Shown here piece after piece: positions 33,060 to 44,055 of a DNA stretch of 64,000 nucleotides. The first letter of the stretch is position 1. The number at the start of each line of letters is the position of its first letter. Source of the stretch: Dryomyza anilis (lineage: Eukaryota; Arthropoda; Insecta; Diptera; Dryomyzidae); the NCBI GenBank assembly GCA_951804985.1, contig OX638130.1, forward strand, positions 102,545,700 to 102,609,699, in the 5' to 3' direction. The notes beneath the pieces are model-generated. The model was given only the letters and a program-made list of their open reading frames with translations, made no database searches and was not told the DNA's origin. Position numbers and translations under genes: made by a program.

Positions 33060-33593
33060 CTGTTACGAAAAGATGTAATTTCCCCATAGTGCAAGCATTC
33101 AACAATAACAAATGAGACGCAAGACAATTCAGCGCACTAATCAATGTGTTAGAAAGAGACGGAAGATCATTCAGCGCACTCAGCAATGTGCGAGAAAGAG
33201 ATGGAAGATCAGCGCATTAACAACGCATAAGTGCAAATGAGATGCCAATAGCATGCGTCATTCACGAAACGAGTAGAAAGTTCTCGAAATATGTCGATGC
33301 TTGTCGAAACGTGTCGAACTGATGCATGCACTATATAAGGGCGCCCCATCTGAGGCACAGCACCTCATTAGTGATTGGAAAGTGGTCGACTGCATCTCGT
33401 GTAAGAACAATGTCAAGTTAAATAGTGGACATACAGCAGTTGTTAAAATTTGTTATTAGTAAAGTTGTTTATTAAAGTGAATTAATAAAGTTAATTGTTA
33501 TAATTTAAACCAAACATAAGAGTGTTTTTATTTTGTACACAATCCAGAGATACGAACTTGTAGAACAGTTTTCCGTAGACTAAAATTTCGTAA
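33060..33593 (+). repeat. LTR-like unit (probable solo LTR)
   Basis: It opens TGTTACGAAA and may close with the inverted TTTCGTAA near 33585. A TATA box lies in the middle and AATAAAG polyadenylation-like words at 33484-33491 lie downstream. A second partial copy is at 9.17-9.39 kb. No primer-binding site, gag or pol follows, so it would be a solo LTR. The target duplication is not clear. It is assigned by architecture, not by a recognised family. Confidence 0.5.
33332..33340 (+). promoter_or_regulatory. TATA box in LTR-like unit
   Basis: TATATAAGGGCGCC is a strong TATA box with a GC-rich 3' flank. Transcription would be expected to start about 30 bp downstream, near CAGCACCTCATTAGTG. Confidence 0.5.
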
Positions 33594-33600
33594 AAATACG

Positions 33601-33797
33601 TTTTTTTTTTTTTTTTTTTTGGAATATCTACTAAGATCCACAGCACTCAGACAGACTATATCCATTGTACTGTGAAATCAATTCCCTACGATTTTGTGGT
33701 TAGTATAACCACGAGCGCCCATGCCCAAGCCGGGATTCGAACCCGAGACCTTCAGAATGCAAGTCCAGCGCGCTACTTCTGCACTGCTGAGACCGGC
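33601..33797 (-). mobile_element. SINE-B, tRNA-derived, with 7-bp target duplication
   Basis: On the minus strand the head (GCCGGTCTCAGCAGTG...) contains a canonical box B (GGTTCGAATCC) and a T-arm that pairs (TCGGG/CCCGG around TTCGAAT). An unrelated body (ATACTAACCACAAAATCG) follows, then a 20-A tail. AAATACG flanks both sides (33594-33600, 33798-33804). The long pure A tail and perfect duplication suggest a recent insertion. It differs from SINE-A in head, body and tail. Confidence 0.88.
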
Positions 33798-33804
33798 AAA
33801 TACG

Positions 33805-35635
33805 TTTAATCTCTACAGTTTTCAATAAAACTTAAGTATATAATACACAATAAAATAAAAACTGTTTAGCTGTTTAAAAATTAAAACTTTCTAAAAGATT
33901 TCCTAATTAAAAAGAATCAGCAAAGAACCTTATCGTCACATGTAAAGTACTCGGCTAAGAAACTTTAGTTGCAGTAAGTAGAAACTTGTTATTTTTCTCA
34001 TTTTATTTTTGTTTATTTTGCGTTTTATTTTTTTTGAACTTTATTACATTTTTGTTATTTTTTTATTTATTTTTATTTTTATATTTACTTTTTACTTTTT
34101 ATTATTTTCATTTTGTTATTCTTATGCAGTAGATAGTGCAAGCAAGCAGGAAATCCATAACAATTGCGGAAGTAAAATGAAGAAAAATCCACGACGACGA
34201 CGACGACACTATGTGCGTTGAAACGATTTAGTGCTAGTCACAAACACACACACGCAACTACAGCACACACACACACATGCACACAGTTACTTACTTATAA
34301 AATACAAATAAAAAGTACATAGACACATACGCACACTTGCACATCATGCACACATTACGCACATTAAGCATGTAGTCTCTCACACTTGCTACACATGTCA
34401 TCATTCATAGTCGTCTTCTCATCGGCCTCCTCGTCCTCATCGGCCTCCTCGTCCTCATCGGCCTCCTCGTCCTCCTACCCCTCGCACACATGCTCGTTCT
34501 CCCACTCATGCTCATGCCTCGCCTTTTTCCACTCATCATCCCTCTCGACCTTATCATCATCATCTTGTTCTTCCTCATCAGTTGGCACCGTGATTTAGGT
34601 TGATTTTTTCCTACTACTACAACTACTACTTACTACTATTTTTTTTTTTTTTTGGTATGTTTATATTATTTTTGTTGTAATTGAGCATCGCGCAAAAACA
34701 TGTACACGAACGCACTCATGCAGACATAGAAAAACACTCACACACGCCTACAAAATACACATCATGCATTTAATTCGGCACAAGGTCACGTAGCCAGTTA
34801 TGTCAGTTTTTCTTACTTTTCATCCTACTCCAGTAGTCCTACTTATTATTATTTTCCTCCTTTTTTAAAACCTTTTCTCCGCCTTCCAACTCCTCGTCAT
34901 CGTCTTCTTCTTTTACTTCTTATAATTCTACCTCTCACGAGTTTTGTTTTTATTTCATTCGACGTTGTTAACGACAAAATCTTGGTTTATTTTATGCCTA
35001 CCAGCTGTACAGAAAAATGGCTCAATGCAGCACTACTGAATTCCGGCAGATATAACCAACTATCTAACCAACCATTCTAGCAATGTTGCCATAGTACCGC
35101 AATTTCTTTTATACAAAGTACTATGCACAAAAAATAGATGCTGTTTTTTCGAAATGAGGGTCTAGCTGATAAAAAAACCATGTGTTGTACTTACAGTTTG
35201 ATTGAAAATGCAACGCTGGAGACTCTTCCGGTTTGCCGGAGAAGTAACAAAATATTGGTGAAAAAAGTGCAGTCAAGTTTTTTCATTTTTTTCTTTGCAT
35301 TTCTTTTCTATTCCGTTACTTCAGATACCAGAAAATAAAAAAACGGAGACAACATTTTATCTAAGGATATGTCATACATCAATTCGATGATATTACTTTC
35401 GAGTGCTGCACAGAAAAAAAATTACTCAATATGATGATTATATTCATATATGTTATGAATTTTTTCACCAATTATCAGATTCATCATATGGCACGCTGAA
35501 AAACTTTCAGCCCAAAAGTCGTGGGAGAACTTAAATGTTTTAAGAATATGTTTCGGACATCTCTCCCGAGTATTTTAAGACTAAAATAAAAAAAATCGTA
35601 GGCAGGTTTTTTAAAATATCGTGGTTTCAATTTTT
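33805..35635. other. Noncoding DNA with several microsatellites
   Basis: It includes CA-rich tracts (about 34.23-34.37 kb), CGA triplets (34.19 kb), TAC triplets (34.60-34.63 kb), the 18-bp repeat listed separately, and mixed pyrimidine-rich stretches to about 34.95 kb. A possible TIR start (CACAGAAAAAAAATTACTC) is at about 35409. Ser-rich and Phe-rich frames follow the repeats and are not genes. Confidence 0.5.
34422..34475 (+). repeat. 18-bp tandem repeat, three units
   Basis: TCGGCCTCCTCGTCCTCA is repeated three times (34422, 34440, 34458), the last with its final base changed. Because 18 is divisible by 3, it keeps a poly-Ser frame open (34386-34598), which I take as an artefact. Confidence 0.9.
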
Positions 35636-36250
35636 ATACCCTACACCTATGAGGTACAGGGTATATTAACTTTGTGCATATATTGTAACGCCCCTTAGAG
35701 GCGTGTCCGGTATGAAAAAGTACATATATTCTTGATCAGCATCACTACCCGAGTCCGTTTAGCCATGTCCGTCTGTCTGTCCGTCTTGCTGTCTTGCTGT
35801 CCGAATACAGAAATACTGATCAGAATGCGATGAAATTTCGTCACAATATATTTTAGACAAAAGTAGGAACTGAGTTTGAAAATGAGCCAAATCGATCAAC
35901 GGACACGCCCACCTCCCATACAAGTCACATTTATATAACTCTTTAGGAACTAATAAATCGAAAAGTATTCATGATATAGTTATAAAATTTAAAACATATT
36001 GTTATAATTATTACAAAAATATGTGGTCCAAAAATGGGTGTGATCCGCCCACCTTTTTTTTTCATTATTTCCCGGGTTTTCATAGTGGAAATTTGAACCG
36101 TAAATTATTAAAATCAAATCTATGAAATATTATCCTTACAAAATTTTTGAATATAGGCGTGGTCCGCCCATTTACATTTTAATAATTTTTTGTATTACTT
36201 TTTTATACTTTTATATCAATTTTTTAAATTATGGGGATATAAAATGTAAA
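35636..36250 (+). repeat. TATACCC dispersed repeat, copy 1
   Basis: It opens TATACCCTACACCTATGAGG with an inverted partner ACAGGGTATA. Next come TTGTAACGCC, TATATTCTTGATCAGCAT and the GTCCGTCTGTCTGTCC tract, then repeated 'CGCCCA' phrases. I know this layout as a widespread dispersed repeat in fly genomes, but I cannot place it in a class with certainty. Relatives are at 51.6, 57.06-57.16 (minus) and 60.43-60.99 kb. Confidence 0.7.
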
Positions 36251-36693
36251 CTTCTGATATGTGAATAATATTCTGAGGGTGGGGAGGTTCAGTATAATTA
36301 AAAACTTTAAAATTAAGATATACAATTAAATATCCCACCAAACTATTAACTTTAGCCACTAAAATAACCCATAATAATTTCACATAATTTGTCCACCGTT
36401 ATGGGTTATAATTAGTGGTAACAAGTTCGAAAATATAGGTTTTTTCAAAATTTGTCCTTTTTTGAGCATTATATCCTTAAATACTATTAAATAGTCTATA
36501 CACGGATTAACGTGCATAAATGTATGTACCAAACAAACTAAACCCCAATCCGCAATCTTTGATAGTTGAGAAGATATTCCAAATCAAAGTCAAATTTTCT
36601 TGAAAATTTGGTCAAAAAAACGTTCATCTTTTAGTAAACCATAAATAATTAAATTTTAACTAATCATTTTGCAAATTTGAGCAACATTTCCCC
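36251..36693. other. AT-rich DNA between TATACCC repeat and SINE-A
   Basis: No gene or clear repeat. It contains ACCCATAATAATTTCAC and CCGTTATGGGTTATAA, which form a weak inverted pair. Confidence 0.4.
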
Positions 36694-36908
36694 CAGTCAT
36701 GGACTGGGGCTAATAACATCTTTTCATAGAAACATTTTTCTATAACGCGCTACCTGTCGTCAGTAAATGGCAAACCGACGAGAGTAAAACATTGCCTATG
36801 AAAAGGTCTCACCCGCCGTTCGTATTCGGCAATAAACTGTAGGTCCGGTCCCACCACTTTGAGTACAAATATATCACGCACAGCTCCAAATGGTGAGAGA
36901 GCTCGGCC
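36694..36908 (+). mobile_element. SINE-A, 5'-truncated copy
   Basis: It begins inside the tRNA-like head (GACTGGGGCTAATAACATC) and continues through GCTACCTGTCGTCAGTAAAT, CCCGCCGTTCGTATTCGGC and GGTGAGAGAGCTCGGCC. The Pol III boxes are missing. No target duplication was recognised. Confidence 0.85.
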
Positions 36909-37039
36909 TCTCTAAATTTTGTAGATGCAAATAAATTTTGAAACCACTGCATGCCAAGCAATTATTTTTTTGTGATTAATTTTTAATCGTTAATAGTGTG
37001 GATAATTTTTATACTTATTTAGTTTTTTTCGTTTTCCTG

Positions 37040-37258
37040 CACCCAGAAAAAAATTCCCTCAAATCCCATTAAAATTGGTCAATAGGACAATTATTGATTT
37101 AATGGTATACAAAAAATAAATCTTTTCATATAAAGTAAATGACAAAGTCGTGGTATTTTCTAGTATTTAATGGTATTCTCCGATTAAAATAATAATTTAT
37201 CCTATTGACTATTTTTAATAGTAAAAAACTATTATTTATATAGTATTTTTTCTGGGTG
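37040..37258 (+). mobile_element. M3 MITE, copy C
   Basis: 219 bp from CACCCAGAAAAAAATTCCC to TTTTCTGGGTG. The flanking dinucleotide reads TG on both sides rather than the TA of copies B and E. The interior is almost collinear with copy B. Confidence 0.88.
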
Positions 37259-38560
37259 TGTAGTCATGATGGTCAATAGACAGAATTTAGTAGTAGCATA
37301 ATTTTCAACATATTTCAAAATCCTATATTCCAAAAATTTAAAATTAAGTTCCTTATTATATCTCATATAATAAGAAACTCAATGTGTTACATTCAATGTG
37401 CCTTATTGTAGCTTAAAGAACAGAGTGTGTTGAACATAAACTTATTTTCTATTATTTTTCTAGATAGACATTTAAGTAGCACATTGCAGATCAGCTTTTA
37501 TCGTCGATACAGAAAAACATTCAATAAATACTTAATAAGCTACAATAAACGCGAAGAGTAACACCAACTTATTATACATAAAATAGATGCTTATTATTGC
37601 GCCGATGATGATGATGATGATGATGATGATGACGGCCTTACAAACAACTGATAATAATGCGGATTTAAATAGTTCTTTTTCAAGTCACTTATTCCATTGA
37701 AAAATATTCTACGTTGTGCGATTGAAACAAACTTGGAAAACTTTTGAAATGCTACTATTAAAGTAGCTATTTTTTTATACTTTTCATTCTCAATTTGATA
37801 CTTGTGATTTCTTTTTTCTTCTTCTTCATATTCTCAGACATTTTCTCTATTTTATTTATACTTCTTTCTGCACAAGTCGCGTCTTTTTATTTCGGCGAAT
37901 CGCAAAGTTGTTTCTGACGACTGTCGAATTAATTGTTGGCAATACAAACCAGCAAAACTTTTCCTCTGTGCTGCCACTTATGCATTCATTTATATATGTG
38001 TGTGTATATCCGTATATTTGTCCGTCTTTGTATTTGTGTTGGTGACAGCTCAGACCCTCGTATAGCTGCCTGTTGAAGTGGTATTCCGCGTACTCTTCCC
38101 GCAAAACAGTACATAAAATTCTTCCCCAAAAACTTTTTCTTTGCATACGAAATATTGTTTGGTTTTTGTTTTTTGCTGGTTTGTTTGTTTATTTTATGAA
38201 CATTTGTTATTGTTATTTTGATGTTTATTTTGTTGGTTGTTTCTTGTTTGTTTTGTCATTTAGCATAAGTTGTTTTTGTTATAATTGTTGTTGTTGTGGG
38301 TGCGTATCAAATGAATTTCTAAACTTGACGCATTTCGAACACTTGTTTATACAAATAATCGATGAATTTGTGGCTTTAAACAAATAGTATAAGCAAAGTA
38401 GTTATCACAACCGATTTTAAATTCAACGTTTTTAATTTTTTTTAAGGAAATCTTTACCAGAGCGGTTTAACAAATAATTTTAAATATGCTGTTGTCTTCA
38501 AGCATCGGATATACACGTTTTTATTTAATACAGAAAATTATAAAGGGAAAAGTTATTTGT
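37259..38560. other. Noncoding DNA with GAT/ATG and TTG microsatellites
   Basis: (GAT)9-10 at about 37604-37632. TTGTTT-rich tract at 38.15-38.31 kb. Mixed-composition DNA at 37.85-38.15 kb (CTCAGACCCTCGTATAGC) could be regulatory, but no gene is visible. Confidence 0.45.
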
Positions 38561-39680
38561 GGTAACCGAATAGAGTTTTACGTCTACTGTAAAACAACTT
38601 CTAGCTTTTTAATTGTCTTAAAAATTACCGAGAAAATTAATGTAGTAAAATTGACTAGATTTACTTGGTAAAATAAAAGAGTTTACTAAATTTATTTAGT
38701 TTTAAATACATATGTATTTGTTTGACTTGATTTAAATACAAACTGTAATAAAAGTTATTTTTGTGTATTTTGCAAAAACTGTAGTATTTATTTGTTTGCA
38801 GTATTTTGTAATCACTTAAATTCCGCAAGTGCACTCGACAACGAACTGCGAAAGTGTGCTGGTAAAATTGAAAACAAAGCAAATCAAAGCATCCGAACTT
38901 TAAATCAGCTTTTATATAGCAAATCTAATATATATTTTTTTTTTATATTTTTTATGACATTTTAAGGAATACATAACTTAGTTCAAACAAATGGTATCAC
39001 ATGTAGTAAATTTTTTACATATTCTCTAAAGTTAAATAAATACAGAATTTAATAAAAATAAATGCAGTTGTAGTAATTAATCTACATACTTCAAGATGTA
39101 TAAATAAATACAAAATGTTGGTATTTTTTTAATACAAAATGAAGTTTTTTTTAATACAAAATGTAGTTTTTTTAATATAAAATTAAGTTTTTTTTTAATT
39201 TAATGCATTTGTAGAAATGAATCTCATATTTCAAGACGTATAAATAAATACAAAATGTAGTTTTTTTTTATATAAATACAGTAAATTTATAATATTACTT
39301 TCCATACAAAAACAACTAAATCACTATAGTAAATACAAATTATTTATTTATTCTAAAAACAGTTTTATTACTTTTCAATTGCGAAATTTTTTGGGGATCA
39401 TAGATCGCTCGATCATGCCCATATTCCATACCAAACAGCGAGTGCCAAATTTTAGAAATTAGAATCGATGGAAAAAAGTTTGTGATTTTTATTGTTAGTG
39501 TGGACAATGCTTAGCATATTCATAAATCATTTTTAATTTATCATTACATTTAAAATGCTAAAAAAGTTATCCAATAATAAACTAAAATTAAAAATCAAGT
39601 TCAGATTCAAATATATTTAAACTGTATTGGTATATTAAACCCGAATCACATGATTGAATTGTTTTTTTGTTTTTTTACAA
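38561..39680. repeat. Diverged M4-like and T-rich repeats
   Basis: Repeated words GTAGTAAAATTGACTAGATT, TTAAATACATATGTATTTG, AATACAAAATGTAGTTTTTT (three times, 39.11-39.26 kb) resemble the interior of M4 but lack the termini. No coding signal. Confidence 0.45.
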
Positions 39681-39988
39681 CACAGAAAAAATACATATGT
39701 GAATATAAAGCAAAAATAGTCAATACAATTAATATTTAATTGTTTGATCGCCGATACAACATTTATTTGTATTGATTAAATATTTAATTATATTAATTAA
39801 TAAATTATTTGAATAAAAATTGATGGAAATTAAAACACGCGGTGAAAAGTAGTTATTTTTATTTGTTATTAATTTATTTTATTATTTTTATATAAAACAA
39901 TTAATTTTTAATTGTATTGATTAAATTTTTAATTATATTAATTAATAGTTTAATTGAACAAAAATTAAAGGAAATTAACACATTATGA

Positions 39989-39996
<8 letters not shown>

Positions 39997-40054
<58 letters not shown>
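39997..40054. repeat. (AT)29 microsatellite
   Basis: 58 bp of uninterrupted AT inside M5 copy I, probably highly variable in length. Confidence 0.95.
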
Positions 40055-40062
<8 letters not shown>

Positions 40063-40359
40063 TTTTAATTTGTTATTGATTTATTTTATTATTTATATGT
40101 AATATTTATCTATAATTTTTATTTTTACTACTTTACTTACAACTTGTTGTTCGAAATTAGTAACGCTTTCACATCACCAATATGATATAATGAAGTGCAA
40201 TGTTAAACACAAATAAGGGAACATAATATCAACGTCATAATATACGCACGAATTACGACCCGACGAACCGAATAGACGCACGAGTTGCGATGAACCAATG
40301 TAAAACAAGATCAGTACAACATTACCTTTAATACTGTGAAGTAAATTTAAAACTGTGTA

Positions 40360-40658
40360 ATATAATAATAATAGTCCTGTATAGAACTTCGGCCGAGCTC
40401 TCTCACCATTTTGTGCTGTGCGTGTTATATTTGTACTCAAAGTGGTGGGACCTACAGTTTATTGCCGAATCCGAACGGCGGGTGAGAGCTTTTCATAGGC
40501 AATGGTTTTACTCTCGTAGGTTTGCCATTTACTGACAAGAGGTAGCGCGGTATAGACAAATTTTTCTATGAAAAGATGTTGTTAGCCCCAGTCCATACTT
40601 GAACGGGGCCCTTTTGGCCCGCAGTCCAACGCACTAACCACAGAGCTACCGCGGCCAC
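40360..40658 (-). mobile_element. SINE-A, copy in M5, 14-bp target duplication
   Basis: TTTAAAACTGTGTA at 40346-40359 and 40659-40672 flanks a minus-strand SINE-A (head TAGCTCTGTGGTTAGTGCGT, tail (TTA)n). The target is the AAAACTGTGTAGTGGCTGT minisatellite of M5. Box B has changed to CGTTCAAGTAT, so this copy may be transcriptionally weak. Confidence 0.9.
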
Positions 40659-40952
40659 TTTAAAACTGTGTAGTGGCTGTAAAACTGTGTAGTGGCTGTA
40701 AAACTGTGTTGTGCCTGTAAAACTGTCGGTTGGTGTACTTGCTATAAATGTAAATATTTTGACATATACGCCAACCCAGAACGGATTTTAAATAATTCGT
40801 ATATCCAATTAATTATGTTTTTAGAATTAATTATTTTGCATCAATTAATCTCAGTTGCAATATTTGCGTTTAATAAGTGATTGAAAATGACATACAATTT
40901 CGAATGTAATTTATGAAATAGCAAAAAAACATAGCTCAGCACTTGAATTGAT

Positions 40953-41214
40953 ATATCGTCGTTGTAGAACTAAAAGTCACCAACAACATTTTAAAAATGC
41001 CAATTGTTCAATTACAAAAATCTTAATATATTTTTCAATTTTTGATCGATGAGCTCAATATTTGTAACAAATGATCAGAAAATGTGAATACATCAATTGA
41101 TATTTCAACTTTAAAAATATCTCAATTACTTTTTGTAATAATTACCAACAAAGTTGAAATTTAAGATTGGTATAAAAATGTAATTGGTGACTTTTAGTTC
41201 TACAAGGACGATAT
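40953..41214. mobile_element. M2 MITE, complete copy
   Basis: 262 bp with inverted ends of about 40 bp: ATATCGTCGTTGTAGAACTA on the left and, read from the right, ATATCGTCCTTGTAGAACTA; pairing continues through AAAGTCACCAA. The first eight bases equal those of M1, so the two families may use the same transposase. It is noncoding. Confidence 0.9.
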
Positions 41215-43029
41215 GAGGATTTTTTCGTATTTTGTTAAGTAGGGAAATTATCTAATTCGATATAAAAAAATGAGATTGAATTTTTATTTTAAAAATACTT
41301 CGAGAATTGGCTTTGAGGCCTGATCAGTCTGGACAGCTTCAAAATTAGGTTTAATAAAATAAATCAAGTGTGAAATATAACAAAAATTCAAACTTTATAA
41401 ACTAAAAATCGAGTTAATTTGCATTAATTGTTGCAATTATTTTTGTTAAATATTACAAATTAGTTTTTTAAACTTTTATTATTATTGCCCCTTCCACAAT
41501 ATAAAATTGAATAATAAATTTTAGAAATTTTTGTGTAATTCATAACTTTTATTTTTGTTTTCTAGTTATTATTTTTGCTTATATTATAAAATGTTTCAGT
41601 AATTTTCATAAAGTTTATGCAAACATAGTGCAAATTGTGGCAGTGGCAAAATTTTATTTGCCATAAAAGCGCACTCAAATTTACCACTTAAAATTATTAC
41701 GAATGTAATTGATACACAACACAGCAACATGGCATTTACGACATCAATTTATTCATAAATTTTATTGAAATTTTGTAATGCGGTTTGGTTGTTTAGCATG
41801 TTTTATGACAACAATAACCAACAAAAAAAAATGTATTTGAAATTATTGCACGGAAAATATTTAAACTTGTTTAATATGCAACACAGTTGACATGATGATT
41901 TTAATGCGCCGCCGGCTCAAATATTATAAATGAAAATAATAAAAAAAATAAAAACAAAATATTCATCCAAACAACCACTGAAACAGCAGCGACAGCAACT
42001 CAATTTACTGATGATGGCCACACAATAATTCAATGATATGCAAAATCTAGCAAATTGGAAAATTCGTTTCCGGCAACTGAACCCTGCGGTCATTAAATGT
42101 GCGTGACTGACAACATGATTTTATGGTGTATTTATGAAAATACTATATATTCTAATAATAATAATAATGATAATTCAAAACAAACAAAACTATTTGCATA
42201 AATTTCACACCTTATAGAAGGAAAATACGTTTGAAAAAAGGTTTCTAAAAACTCAAAAAGAGCATAAATTAAATAAAATATAGCAAACTATATATAATTT
42301 AATAAAATATTATTGGATAATCTTAAATTAGCATAGTCTTAAATTCATTAAACATTGTTTTGAATATGAAACAGCAGACATCGAACAAACCAGCAGACAA
42401 AGGATATAGCATATAATAGAAGTACCATCAGACAAAGTAAGAAATAGACAGACAGACAGACAAACAGACAGTTACCCCTCTTAAACTGACAACAATCAGT
42501 AGACAAATAAACACGCATTATTAACACATTTATATGCAAAGAAAAAATACGAAAACAGACAAAAAAAGACAAAAAAAAAAAACGAAAAAAATAAATGCAA
42601 AATTCTTAAAAATATTCAACATTATATATAAATACTGCGTGACCATTGTCCATGTTTCACTCAATGTTTGAGTTGCTGTCTGAATATCGGGATGGTTCTT
42701 TTCATGCTTGTGTGAATGTCGGTTCATTTGCTATATGATTTCATTTTCATTTATCCTATTATATAGATCCTTTTTTGCATATAACGACGTCTCTCAGCTG
42801 CGTGCCGAATTCGGCAAATTTGTTTATTATTTATGGTGACCTAAGTTGTTTTTTTATTGCACATTGTTTGCGCGTTTAAATGGAATTTTTTCCAAAATAT
42901 TGCTTTGTATAGTTTTTCATTTTGATTTTATTGTATGTGGTAAGTGGTGAATAATTCGAGTATAGTTTTGTTTATTTTTCAAGGGGAAATTATTTCAAGT
43001 ATTAAATAGTACATTTTAAAAACTAAGTT
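41215..43029. other. Noncoding DNA, partly conserved-looking
   Basis: No gene. About 41.6-42.13 kb is of mixed composition (GCACTCAAATTTACCAC, AACTGAACCCTGCGGTC), typical of fly enhancers or conserved noncoding DNA. A GACA microsatellite lies at 42448-42472. Confidence 0.45.
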
Positions 43030-43260
43030 TTTTTATATAGTATCATAAAGAAAAATGTATTTTAAAAATAAAAACATATTTATTTGATTTATATACAAAA
43101 GCGAATGTATTTGTTTTTACTACGTTGAAACATTTGTATTTGTAGAGAAATTAACTACATTATATTACTGAATTTTGTATACTGAAGTTTACTACATTTG
43201 TATTAAAAATAAGTACAATTTGTATTTGATTATACGTCCTGCAATATGTAGATAAATTAA
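43030..43260. repeat. M4-like interior fragment
   Basis: ATATACAAAAGCGAATGTAT, TTTGTTTTTACTAC and ACTACATTTGTATTAAAAA match M4 at 16.93-17.06 and 60.00-60.11 kb. The CACCGAAA termini were not found. Confidence 0.55.
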
Positions 43261-43275
43261 CACAATTGGTAAATA

Positions 43276-44055
43276 TCTATATATATATAAAACTCTTGAT
43301 CCGTCTGTCTGTCTGTTTGTTCCAGCATCTCGTCTAAACCGCTGAACCGATTTAACTGAAATTTTGTAACAGGATACTATGGAGTTCGGAGGCTGTCATA
43401 GGCTATATATAGCTATATGGGCGCGATTGGACAGAGGGGCGTGGTACCTCCCATACAACCTAAACATTCCAAACGACATAACTCAGCACAAACACAAGCT
43501 AAAAAGATGAAACAAAAAACTCAAATACAAAAAATATATATACAAAAGCAACCACACCACATTAAAACTCACCACAATGAAACTCACCACACTAAAATTC
43601 ACCACACTAAAACTCACCACCCTAAAACTCACCACACTAAAATTTACCACACTAAAACTCACCACACTGAAACTCACCACATTAAAACTCACCACACTAA
43701 AATTTCTACTGTGAAAAACTCTACGGGGAAGAATTCTACGGGAAAGAATTCTACCGGGAACAATTCTACCGGGATGAGTTCTATGGGAAGATTTCTTCCG
43801 GGAAGATTTCTACCGGGAAGAATTGTACGGGAAAGCGTTCTATGGGGAAGAATTTTACGGGGCAGTCTGAGAAAAAAATTGTCTTTGAGAAAGGTTGCTT
43901 TGGCGGAGAATTATTATTTGGCTACTACATTTATAAAACTTTCACAGCCAAGCACGGGCCCCTGATATAAATAATAAAAATGTTTGTTATATTAATAAAA
44001 TCGCTCCATATCTTTTAATTCACAAAATCTTTGCACATGTCGTGCACGGGTTTAG
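43276..44055 (+). mobile_element. Hel-A Helitron-like element, short copy
   Basis: It starts A|TCTATATATATATAAAAC. It has the 'CCGTCTGTCTG' and 'AACCGATTTAACTGAAATTT' leader, a GGGGCGTGGTACC region, the ACCACACTAAAACTC minisatellite and a 3' end GCACATGTCGTGCACGGGTTTAG. The last part is a worn hairpin followed by a CTAG-like terminus. No Rep/helicase is present. Assignment rests on the second copy's clean A/T insertion. The 182-codon frame (43417-43965) is driven by the minisatellite. Confidence 0.65.
43556..43705 (+). repeat. 15-bp ACCACACTAAAACTC minisatellite
   Basis: Ten units. A multiple of three, so the strand reads (THHTK)n on plus and (VVSFS)n on minus without stops. It is the inverse of the GTGGTGAGTTTTAGT arrays at 1.6 and 45.5 kb. 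Confidence 0.93.

Larger units (their letters stand above)
39681..40880 (-). mobile_element. M5 TIR element, copy I (with nested SINE-A)
   Basis: One end is CACAGAAAAAATACATATGT at 39681. The other is eroded near 40880 after TCAGTTGCAATATTTGCGTT, which mirrors ACGTAAATATAGCAACTGAG of copies II and III. The interior has the ACACAGTTTTACAGCCACT minisatellite, a GTAAGTAAAGTAGTAAAAAT segment, a long AT microsatellite and the ATTAATTAATA palindromic part. No transposase. Confidence 0.75.

Noticed and set aside
33725..33797. Possible functional tRNA gene with canonical box B
   Set aside because: An unrelated body and A tail follow, and a 7-bp target duplication encloses the whole, so it is a SINE rather than a tRNA gene.
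34386..34598. Poly-Ser ORF
   Set aside because: Caused by an 18-bp tandem repeat and neighbouring TCC/TCA triplets.
43417..43965. 182-codon ORF, longest in the window
   Set aside because: Most of it is the 15-bp ACCACACTAAAACTC minisatellite and TCTACCGGGAAGAATTG-like repeats inside a Helitron-like element. Unit lengths divisible by three keep it open.
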